From Kappaphycus alvarezii (lineage: Eukaryota > Rhodophyta > Florideophyceae > Gigartinales > Solieriaceae), in the NCBI GenBank assembly GCA_002205965.3, contig NADL03000027.1:609416-673415 (forward strand): 64,000 bases of DNA, read 5' to 3'. The translations under genes were made by a program, and so were the position numbers. Under the pieces are notes generated by a model, which did not search any database, was not told the origin of the DNA, and was given only the letters and a program-made list of their open reading frames with translations. Positions 36,918-45,548 of the stretch are shown here, in pieces (within the stretch, counting starts at the first letter, position 1; each line of letters begins with the position of its first letter).

Positions 36918-37556
36918 GGTCAGTTCGGTGGAGGCGAGGCAGGGAAGAGGATAAAGATATCGCGGCGGTTACGCACCGCAGAATTGGTGGAGCTCAGAGT
37001 GATGACAAGGTCAAGACGATACCAATGGGGAAATCCTAACAGAGACGACGGTGACATGGTATTTAGCGTCTGTCGTCGATAGATATACGGCAGTGTACAG
37101 TACCGTACTGTACTGTAGATGGATAGTTCTGCGGATACTGTAGTAGCCTAAAATTTTGATTTTACAGGGTTATTCTGTAATGCCAAGCAACTGACAGAGG
37201 CAAAAGTTTGCTTTTCTACGCGTCTCAAGAAAACTGAACTCATTGTACAAATCCGGGTCTGTCGACCGAGCGCCTGCAGCTGCAGACTGGCATTGGTTTC
37301 TCGTCCTCGACATCGATTTTCGTCTCAAAAAACACAGTACCATCAACGCAAAATGCTCTCAAGATGCCACCTGAGGCACCCGCTCCAACTGTTCCACCGA
37401 CACCAAGCTGAAACCTAATTCCACCCCATGCTTAAACCTCTCCACTCATTTCGTCAAGAAACCAATAGTCAACACCGAACACATTTCCATTCAGCACGAC
37501 AGCACTCGCCATTCTAGTACAACTAGTTTCGCAACTCGACAAGCCACCCAGCAGCC
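36918..37556. other. intergenic stretch between RF1 and ZIP genes
   Basis: No gene is seen. A cluster GTGTACAGTACCGTACTGTA lies at 37,093-37,112, within what would be the RF1 upstream region. It is a local instance of the palindromic word found throughout the window. Confidence 0.45.
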
Positions 37557-38473
37557 CTAGACCCAAATAGCCAAGAGGCTCATCAACCCTCCACCGATCA
37601 CAAAACCACCCACTCTAACATCCTTTTCATCCCGCAACAATTCCCCAAACACGACACCAACAAACACCCCAGCAGACAAACAATTCATACTAGCACTGAC
37701 GACACTTTCCTCCCAATCCCCATACCACTCAACATCATCACACCCATAAGCACGCCAACCGGCGTTAGAGCGGCAAACACCGCAACCAATCCAAATGCTC
37801 CTTCTCCCCCTAGCCAGTTCCCCCACCAACGAAGTACCCAAACTCATGGCCGCAAACGTCTTGTGGGCCACAATGGCCGCTAAAACGGCCAAAAACTGGC
37901 CGCCATGTCTAATACTTGCACCCAACGTTATCCCTTCCACCCATGCATGGACTGATAATGCGGCCGCTAGCATATACCCCGACGGCGTTGCCATACGTAC
38001 TTTGGCCCGTAGAAACTGCAGTAGGAACGTCTGAATCTGTGTACTTTGATACGGAGCGTACGGAAATTTCTCCAAGTAATGGAGTATGTTGGTCGGGTTG
38101 TTGGGGAATGTGTATGTGACATGAAGGATTCCATGAGGAGGACGAGAGCGACTCCGGAGAGAGCAAGGACGAGAGTAGGGGAATTCAGTGTCGGGAAAAG
38201 ATGCTGTAATGCACGGTCACCTGCAGGGAAGAGGTGGACCAGAGCGGCAGCGGTTAGAATACCGGCCGAAAAGGAATGGCCTTGGCATAGGAGAGGGGAA
38301 TGTGGTGAAAGGTGAGAAAGGAAATGAAGTGGAAGGGAGGCACCGAGGAGAGCGGATAGAAAATTAAAAGCGTGGCGGCAAGGGCAAAGGGAAGAGGAAC
38401 GGGGAGGGAGTCGGGAGAGGGTGACATTGAGAGCGGAGGGAGGAGGAAAGGGGAGATTGGGTGATAGATTCAA
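37557..38473 (-). CDS. ZIP-family divalent metal transporter
   Basis: ZIP (SLC39) proteins bring Zn2+, Fe2+ or Mn2+ into the cytosol through eight membrane segments. Start ATG at 38,473, stop at 37,557; about 305 residues is normal for the family. Hydrophobic segments include FSAGILTAAALVHLFPAG and LVLALSGVALVLLMESFMSH. The metal-binding pair is clear: SVHAWVEGITLGAS (H..E motif of segment 4, about 37,940) and AHKTFAAMSLGTSLVGEL (HK..A motif of segment 5, about 37,850). LTPVGVLMG and NCLSAGVFVGVVFGELL close the protein. One frame change occurs near 38,070, and a compensating pair brackets 37,700-37,810. Metal specificity cannot be read from the sequence. Confidence 0.85.
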
Positions 38474-38479
38474 AAAGAG

Positions 38480-40300
38480 GCGGGAATGGGGTGGGGTTGA
38501 TGCACCGGTTGTTGCGATGGGGCACTTGTTACTTTATGTGGCTATGTGTGTAAAGCGGCTTGGTTTTGTATTGGTGAAACATTCAGGTACTGTGCACGTG
38601 AGGATGCTCTTGTGCAGGCCAATCACAAAAAGCATTCGGGGCATTGTGGTTATTTTTTGAATACACCTATATATGTTGCCGCAACACCTGTTGCCACAAC
38701 AGGTGAAACTTTTAAAGCTTGCAACAGTCTACCCATTGGGTATTGTGTGTACTTGGTGTGTATTTATTGGCTGTCGATTCCACGATAGTTACACGTGTCG
38801 CCCATGTGGCGGTTGCCGCCTCCAGTCTTGTTGCAGTTTGTGGCATAAGTGTACTCCTGAACGGTTTTGCTGGAAATTGCATGTTTAAAATTATGCCTTG
38901 TTCTGTTCCAGCGCAGCATTGTGCTCTACTGTACACTTACACAGTGCCTACAATAGCCATGATATGCAGGCTTTCTCATCTGCAGTGCAGGATTTCGCAC
39001 AGGATTACAGGATTTCCCGGAATCCTGTACAGTACTATGTATTCGGCACTTGAGTTGCGCAGATGTCCATTCTCATTCAACCAAAGATTGCCATAGTGGA
39101 TGCTCCAGAAACTACAACGCAGCTAGCTTTCGTTCATTTTGTTTCACAGATTTGGCAACAACTTTGGCGTCAACTAGCCAGCCCGCCGTTAGTATTTCGG
39201 GCCAATACTGGCAAGGACAAAGCAGGCACAGCTGTAGCCAATTTCAACAGTCCCAACACCGCTAATGGCGTCCTATGCATTCCCAGGGCTCCAGTCCATT
39301 CCTGATTTCAAGCCCTTTGCTCCGCCACGGCACTTATCCTTCCTTCTATAGGCCGTGGTACAGGGGGATGAAAGTAGTTTACAGTACCAATCGCCACCGC
39401 TTCCGCTCATCACCAGCAACCTGGTCACTATCTATCGAATCGCTCCTTGAACCAATTCCTCCTGCCACCCATCAAGCAGTTCATGCCGTCCTAGCGGAGT
39501 GCAAAGTGGCCAGGGATAGGACCCACATCGCCTCAGACCACCAACTCATAAAACTAACGCGTTGACGCATCCTTTGGCAAACAGTACCAGAACACTACTG
39601 TGCACTGTAGTGTGTGCCAGCGATATAGTACGTACGTGGTGCTGGTGGGGCCGGCGGTAAGAAATACAGCAATAGGACTGTGGGCGGAAGGCCAGTCCGC
39701 GACTGCACAGCCATATGTCCGCATCATTGTGTCGTGTGGGCATGCAAGAGATAACCCACTCATCGTCCCTCCAGTGGGCCTAGGCCATAGCCTCTTGCCG
39801 CACCCTGTCCAGCATGGATAAGGTATTACGTGGCGTGGCAGCGAGGACGTTACGCGCGTAGGGGCCAAGGTCGGCGGATGACGGTTTGGCGGGGATTGTG
39901 GCGGGGAGAGATCGCGTAACGGATTCGGCCTGTGAAAGGACGGGATCGGGGTTAGGGCATGAATGCCTCAGCTCGGGAGTAGCGCGTGTTGAGAATCGAG
40001 CTTTGCGGGCTCGCCGGGAACCGATCGATGATGCTGGGCGGAAGCTGCTTAAAGAAGAGATGGACTGTGCCGAGTCCGTTTCACATGGTATTTGGAAGGA
40101 CGCTGTAAGCGTGCCCTGTATGATGCGGTACTACATTACAGTACTGTACAGCAGGCAGGAAGAGGTAACTTTTTATTGGGAACCTAACGGCCCATCCCGG
40201 ACCTAGTTGGGCTGAGCAGCGCTGAATTTGTGCTGCTTAATCATAACGGCAGCGTAACGTTCCACGAATGCTGACACCGTTGTACAATACTGTACTATTG
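38480..40300. other. no confident gene
   Basis: A plus-strand frame from 39,063 (MSILIQPKIAIVDAPETTTQ, 80 residues) has protein-like composition. Related-looking sequence may continue in other frames to about 39,565, but no domain is recognised. It could be an accessory part of the RT element downstream or a separate remnant. TACAGTAC-type words occur at about 39,027, 39,377, 39,600 and 40,135-40,155. Confidence 0.35.
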
Positions 40301-40362
40301 AAGAAACTTTACTTCATTGAGTCCAGAATCCAAAAACCCCTCAAGCAAACCACGCGCAACCG

Positions 40363-43192
40363 TTGCCCCGAGCTGATCAGGTTTTCACAACCCACATACC
40401 GGTCATTTGTCATATCCCGACACGGTTCCGGCCTGCCCTCAGTGAACTTCTCTCAAAAGCTCTACAAGAAGCTGCACATGCGTGTAACGCGGGACAGGAC
40501 GGCGCGTCGGATGCACTAAGCAAAGTCTTTCTCTTCCCTTCAGTGATGCTCTGTAACACATCGGGTTGGCAACTCCCAAACGACGATGGCGACGCAAGCG
40601 CTCACACCAATGCAGAAATATTCAGGGAACGGATAAGACTATGGAACGCGGGATAATACGATACCCTCTGGCAAGCAGCGCTTGCCCAGTGCACCTACAG
40701 GGCCTCGAAAAAGCTGTCACGGTCAGAACAAAAGCAGGCCAACATCAGACGAGCGTTGAGCCTTGCCAGAGAGGGCGCTTACGGAAAGGCGGCGCAAGCA
40801 CTAAACTCACTCGGCGTCCTCCCGGCAACACACAAGCCGTATCTGACGCACTCCGTGGAAAGCACCCACAGGTAACCCGGTAGCCCACGGGCCCAAGTTC
40901 GTTCCGCCTGCTTCCATCCCCCGCCTACCAAAATCACCACGGAAGAGGTCATTCGTGCAGTCCGCTCGTTCAAACCTGGCTCCGCTCCCGGCGGCTCGGC
41001 CTTCGCCCCTCCCACCTCGACGAGTTGCTACGCGCTCCCTCCTCCTCCTCCCGTGGAGGAATGCTGCATTCGCTTACCGAACTCGTCAATGTCCTAGCAG
41101 CCGGAAAAGCGCCACCCGCTCTGGCTCCGTGATCGCGGAGCACCACTCACACCCCGCTTGCTAAGGCAGACATGACGCCCCGTCCCATCGCCGTAGGCGA
41201 GACACTGAGACGTTTGGTGAGTAGCTGCCTCATGTCACAATCCTCTACAAAGGCGGCGACCTACCTACAACCAATCCAAGTTGGCATTGCGACGAGGGCC
41301 GGGCCGACACTATTGTGCACGCCGTCCGACGAATGGTTAATACAGTTGGCAACTCATCAGAATTTGCGCTGCTTTCAGTAGATCTTAAGAACGCGTTTAA
41401 CCTTTGCAGTCGATCTGCTTTTTCGAAGCGGTCCAAACGCATTTTCCACAACTGCTGCGCTGGGTAATGTACTGTTACAACGATCCAGCACATTTGTGGA
41501 CGGGTTTTGACACACTACTTAGTGTGATCGGTGTCCAGCAAGGCGACCCGCTCAGCGGCTTGCTCTTCGACGTGGTTCTCCATAGGCTAACCTTGGAAGA
41601 TACAAGACATGACGTGTGTCGAAGGGCGACAAAGAGGTCCAAGAGATATTCCTACAGCTGTGGTATCATGATGACGGCTACATAGTGGCCAAACATGCCT
41701 CTCTGCTGAAAGCTATCGCAATTCTGTCCTCTCCCGAGGCAACGCGCCTCGGTCTACACTTGGCACTTCCCAAGTGTAAAATATGGTGGCCCACAGCTCC
41801 AAACGAGGTCGTCACAGCCGCGTACCCCCCGGAGATCCAACAAGTCTACAGCGAGGGAACTGCGGTCCTGAATGCGCCTATCGGCTCAAATGATTTCATG
41901 AGGCACTACTTCACCAACCATGTGCTCTCTCTGGAACCCTTTATGCAGGCCGTCACGGAACTTCAGGATACACAGGTCTCCTTCCAGATTTTAAGAAACT
42001 GCTTAGGAGTATGTAAGTTGGGCTATCTCCTTCGGGTCGTGCCGCCATCGTGCACCATCGAAGGAGCCACCTATTTCGACCAGCTGATGGAACAGTCAAT
42101 GAGGACTTTGGCAGGAGGCGTCCTCGACAGCACAGTCTTTCGGGAACTGCAACTCCCGCTCAAACAAATTGAGGACAAAAAGCCCACATTAGGAATCGGT
42201 CTTACATCAGCCAAAGACATCGGCGCAGCCGCCTTCCTCGCGTCTAGCTCACATACAAAGCAAGCTAGGTGAGCGATGCCTGCCGTCTGCAGTGAGCGAC
42301 TTGGCAACTTACGAGGAGGCCAAGATGGCATTCACTCAATGGAATTCATCTTGCTGCCCGGTCGACAGGCTCCCATTCAGTCGTTTTTCTAACCCTCCAT
42401 CGCAAAAGACACTGACTGACGCAGTCCATGCTGCAATACATGAAGGGCTTCCGGTGGGTAGTTGCCGTACACAGGCCTTCAGGGCCTCAATGAGTCTCCC
42501 AGGTGCCAAGGAATGGGTCCATTGCCCTCCCACGACAGGCTTGAAAACCGCAATAGGCACACGACATTTCTCGGTGTGGCTCAAATACTATTGCCAAGCC
42601 CCGCTCTTCGAGCAAGGAACCCCATGTCCAAGAGTCGGTTGCCCGGAAACAGTGGACGTCCACGGCGACCACTTGATCCACTGCAGGTACGGAGCGCAAC
42701 GGATCGTCCGCCACGATGACCAGGTCACCCTACTAAGTAACGACCTGAGCCTTGGCGCAAGGCATCCTGCCGTCGAGCCCCGGTCGCACGGGGAACACAA
42801 AACAAGGCCGGACATCAGGGCAACGGGCGCCCTGGCGGCACCGATTACTTCGATGTGACCTTCGTGAACCCGCTGGCCCCTTCTCACCTCAGAATGAGAA
42901 CATTCAACCCCTTACCAGCTTGAACGCAGCCCACGCGGACAAGCTCCGAAAATACCAGGGATTCTTAGCCAGCTTACCTGGCAGGAACAGACTCGTGCCC
43001 GTTCCTATCTCCACACTCGGGGGGTGGCATCCCGAAGCGTTCCGCCACATCACGGAGGTAGCCCGAGCAGTCGCCAACCGAGCCCTGGACCAATACTCCA
43101 GGGTGAGGACAGTTCTCCTCCAACGGCACGCGGCGTTGATGGTCACTTCTAACGCAGCCTGCTTGTCAACCGGTCTACCAGCTACTTTCTAG
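40363..43192 (+). pseudogene. non-LTR-type reverse transcriptase with restriction-like endonuclease
   Basis: A protein of about 930 residues is spread over three frames. N-part: ALSELLSKALQEAAHA..., then RRALSLAREGAYGKAAQALN (about 40,750) and EEVIRAVRSFKPGSAPGG (about 40,945). RT follows, with RPIAVGETLRRLVSSCL (41,184-41,234), LLSVDLKNAFN (about 41,370), GVQQGDPLSGLLFD (41,532-41,573) and WYHDDGYIVA (41,661-41,690), where HDD sits at the catalytic site. The C-part has a zinc-knuckle CPRVGCPETVDVHGDHLIHC (42,625-42,684), RHDD, RPDI (about 42,805) and FDVTFVNP (about 42,846). This resembles the CCHC plus PD..D endonuclease of R2/CRE-type elements. It ends with LVPVPISTLGG...; stop near 43,190. 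At least five frame breaks; no terminal repeats seen. Confidence 0.72.
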
Positions 43193-43371
43193 CTGGTACA
43201 CACGCTCAAGCACTTGCAATGTAGGTCCCGCCAATGGTTTGATTACAAATACAGAGGACTCTCAACCGTTCCATTACTCGCAGTAAACTAAACCAATTTT
43301 CCCTTCATTGAGTATCTATCGTGTACTGAGTAACTTTATGGTATCAGTACACTGCAGGACTGACTATACGG

Positions 43372-43816
43372 CTAAGAACTAACCGGATGTTCCACGTCAG
43401 GCACGTGCAGTGGGGCTCGCGATAGAATCGCCATTGCAACAGAAGACCACAGTGTGCAACTAATGCGCTGATAAATACGTCTGCGGATCACTGCTGTGGT
43501 TGTGTTGAGCTTCTCTGCGATGCGCGGGATGAAGTCTTCGAGGAACAGAATGGAGGCGGGGGATGGGGCACCCAGGGAGTCGAAAGCCAGGGGCTGAAAC
43601 TTGAAGTTCGGTTCCTGGAGGGTGTTGTGCGAAGGGGGGGATGCGGCGTACCAGCTTGCGCTCCAGGTCTTTGACTTTGTCTCGGTGGGCAATGTCGGCG
43701 GCGCCACCGGCCATTTGTGTGGCCCTTGTGCGCACGCCTTGTTTGAACGGCGAGACAAAGGTTAGGTCGCAGGCTATGGGGGTTGTGCAGTGTACACATG
43801 TACAGTATTGTAGCAC
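43372..43816 (-). pseudogene. 5'-truncated C-terminus of an endonuclease-bearing RT (copy B)
   Basis: On the minus strand the start of the surviving part reads CDLTFVSPFKQGVRTRATQ, which corresponds to the endonuclease DVTFVNP segment of the element at 40.4-43.2 kb. DIAHRDKVKDLERKL follows, then in another frame FKFQPLAFDSLGAPSPASIL and IRRRIYQRISCTLWSSVAMA, with a stop at about 43,372. It is the same family as 17,300-17,985 and a cousin of the element it faces. The RT core is absent, as in 5'-truncated LINE copies. The two elements face each other tail to tail, with about 180 bp between them. Confidence 0.65.
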
Positions 43817-44007
43817 GTACAGAGGTGTCCTGTCAGCAACTTACGGTACCTGCTGTAGTCTTTGTCATAATATAATTACGGGAGATTCAAAACGCACTGT
43901 GACAGGGTAAATTTCTGCCATACCGTATGCATTAAGTCTTTTTTGAAAACTGTGTAATCACATTGAGAGTCGACATGTTTTGACAAAACACCCAATGCGA
44001 CAAAATG

Positions 44008-44048
44008 TGAAATTGCTCGAAAGTTTCCTTTATTCTTTCCTGCCTATC
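44008..44048 (-). repeat. left part of a gypsy-2-family LTR split by gypsy-1
   Basis: The sequence TGAAATTGCT(C)GAAAGTTTCC and onward to CCTATC matches the gypsy-2 LTR beginning at 60,627. It stops exactly at the gypsy-1 insertion point. The matching sequence resumes at 51,924 on the far side with CTATCCTAGGGCCAAGC. The TG at 44,008 is the CA terminus of that LTR read on the minus strand. Confidence 0.75.
44044..44048. repeat. target-site duplication of gypsy-1, left copy (CTATC)
   Basis: CTATC directly precedes the 5' LTR and recurs directly after the 3' LTR at 51,924-51,928. A perfect 5-bp duplication is the usual mark of gypsy integrase, and the interrupted sequence (CCTATCCTGAGGCC at about 60,662) is known from the intact relative. 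Confidence 0.85.
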
Positions 44049-44102
44049 TGTTTGTGGCTCACAGTGGCCGGTGTCCTGTGGCCACAAATTATGGTCCCGA
44101 GA

Positions 44103-44173
44103 GCCATGTACAGTACCGTACATGGCCACAAATTCGGGATACGAGAGCCATGTACAGTACTGTGCATGGCTCT
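44103..44173. promoter_or_regulatory. pair of long near-palindromes in the LTR U3 region
   Basis: GCCATGTACAGTACCGTACATGGC (44,103-44,126, here as two half-sites around AGTACC) reads almost the same on both strands. A second at 44,144-44,173 begins AGAGCCATGTACAGTAC and returns GTGCATGGCTCT. Both lie 140-210 bp upstream of the TATA box, where binding sites would be expected, and both centre on the TACAGTAC word seen across the window. The same pair is in the 3' LTR (about 50,450-50,520). Confidence 0.55.
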
Positions 44174-44311
44174 GAGCCACAAATGGCGTGTACTGCACAA
44201 CAGTACAGTAGAGGCGCCTCAAAACAGGCGAATAGGGGGTCTAAGGGCTACTTTTTATGTTTTGCTAGGAATTTAGTAGCAATTTGTGCGTTTTAGTAAT
44301 TTGCGAATCTC

Positions 44312-44319
44312 TATATAAA
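44312..44319 (+). promoter_or_regulatory. TATA box of gypsy-1 LTR promoter
   Basis: TATATAAA precedes GGCTGGTCGACCGGGGTG. The identical box occurs at 50,658-50,665 in the 3' LTR. Transcription would start about 25-30 bp downstream and include the tandem hairpins and the zinc-finger ORF. Confidence 0.7.
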
Positions 44320-44367
44320 GGCTGGTCGACCGGGGTGTGAGCCTCGACCGACAAGAAAAGCCAGTAC

Positions 44368-44492
44368 CACATCCAAAACCTCCACCCAAACCTCCACATC
44401 CAAAACCCCCACACCAAAACCTCCACATCCAAAACCTCACTCCAAAACCCCCACACCCAAAACCTCCACATCCAAAAACCCCACTCCAAAAC
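44368..44492. repeat. minisatellite in the LTR
   Basis: Imperfect tandem copies of an 11-17 bp unit of the type CCAAAACCTCCACAT. The 3' LTR carries a rearranged version at about 50,713-50,841, so unit number and order have already diverged between otherwise near-identical LTRs. The Pro/Lys/His-rich translations and their antisense counterparts are by-products of the repeat. Confidence 0.8.
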
Positions 44493-44527
44493 GTTGCCGT
44501 CCGACTCCTTGTTGTCCTCTAGGCAGT

Positions 44528-44669
44528 GGTGTCCCTTGTCTCCTTGGACTTACGGTGTGCATACCGAAGTTCAAGGGGGCAATACCCATTATACTGCAGG
44601 TGTCCCTTGTCTCTTTGGACTTTCGGTGCTTAGCTCGAAGTTCAAGGGGCAATACCCTCAGTGACTGCT
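44528..44669 (+). repeat. two 71-bp tandem units, each a potential RNA hairpin
   Basis: Units start at 44,528 and 44,599 (GGTGTCCCTTGTCTC...). Each contains an inverted repeat of the form CTTGGACTTACGG ... CCGAAGTTCAAG, leaving a loop of about eight bases. They lie in the transcribed leader between TATA box and zinc-finger ATG. The same two units are in the 3' LTR at about 50,878-51,019. Confidence 0.7.
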
Positions 44670-44701
44670 ATACTCTAAAAACCTTCCTGGAACTTCGAGG
44701 A

Positions 44702-45355
44702 ATGGTTGGAGGGTTAAGGAAGCCACTACGCACCCCGAAGGATCATCAAAGGTATCAGGAACTCCGTCGGAGGGAAGAAAGGGAAGGCCTCGTCAACAGA
44801 TCTACCGAAGGGGAGAGCTCTGCCATCACAGCTTACCCTAGGCATCCCCTTATTGACGACGAGGCCGAGGAGGGGTCCGAAGAATCCGAACAGGTCTCCA
44901 TCCGGAACGGGTCTCCTTCCCAAGCCTCTAGCTACTCAAGACAACCCCCTCGCTCTGCACAGCCTTCGTCCCGTCCGTCGCACCGTACAACCGCCCTTGG
45001 GTCCTCTTCCGTGGCTACTTCCTCCCGGGCCCAGGCCCGCATTGACCTTGTCTGTACCACAGCTTTTAAAGTCGCAACAGACAGGGAGAGAAGGGAGAGG
45101 AATAAGAAAGGCAAAAAGCCTAAGTTTCACTGTCGCATCTGCGACATCGAGTTCGTCAGTTCCGGACAAAAAGCTGTGCACGAGGCTGGTGGGAGGCACC
45201 AAAGGGCAGAACAAAGGTTAAGGGAAAGCAAGGATCCTCCGCGGTGTACTGATTGCGACATTACCTTCGCCCAGGAGATCGACCTAGAGACTCATCTGCG
45301 CAGTAACAAGCACCGTAGGAGAGCTTCCTTTCTCGGCGAGAAGAGACGTAATTAG
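44702..45355 (+). CDS. LTR-encoded JAZ/U1-type double zinc-finger protein
   Basis: 217 residues from ATG 44,702; the same frame is open upstream to 44,555, but this ATG starts the conserved part. Residues 1-30 are basic and R/E-rich, 50-65 acidic, 70-115 Ser-rich, and 125-142 strongly basic (DRERRERNKKGKK). Two zinc fingers follow with identical spacing C-x2-C-x12-H-x5-H: C144/C147/H160/H166 and C182/C185/H198/H204. Fingers with this long spacing belong to the U1-C/JAZ class, several of which bind double-stranded RNA. That binding is known for the class and is not shown here. The ORF lies wholly inside the LTR, downstream of its TATA box. The copy in the 3' LTR is frameshifted. Confidence 0.8.
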   Translation: MVGGLRKPLRTPKDHQRYQELRRREEREGLVNRSTEGESSAITAYPRHPLIDDEAEEGSEESEQVSIRNGSPSQASSYSRQPPRSAQPSSRPSHRTTALGSSSVATSSRAQARIDLVCTTAFKVATDRERRERNKKGKKPKFHCRICDIEFVSSGQKAVHEAGGRHQRAEQRLRESKDPPRCTDCDITFAQEIDLETHLRSNKHRRRASFLGEKRRN

Positions 45356-45372
45356 AGTATTTTATTGAACTA

Positions 45373-45395
45373 AAAAAACAACAGAAAAAAGAAAA

Positions 45396-45436
<41 letters not shown>

Positions 45437-45475
45437 AAACAAAAAAAAAAAGAAAACAAACAAACAAAATAAAAT
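45373..45475. repeat. A-rich tract in gypsy-1 5' LTR
   Basis: This is a long A tract broken by occasional G and C. The 3' LTR counterpart (51,722-51,842) differs in length and pattern, as expected for a slippage-prone or poorly sequenced homopolymer. Phe-rich open frames on the minus strand here are artefacts. Confidence 0.85.
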
Positions 45476-45548
45476 TAGAAGCCCTCAAATAGAGGTGCGA
45501 AAGAAAAACAGAACCCCTTCCAGTGCTTAACAGAAAAATAGCACTATT

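Noticed and set aside
44265-44489. Trp/Val/Gly-rich frame (EVLDVEVLVWGFW type) and the Pro/Lys-rich frame opposite
   Set aside because: Both are translations of the CCAAAACCTCCACAT minisatellite, repeated in the 3' LTR at 50,611-50,938, with no domain.
45261-45488. Phe-rich open frame on the minus strand
   Set aside because: It is the antisense of the A-rich LTR tract; the same happens at 51,612-51,839 and 50,225-50,545.
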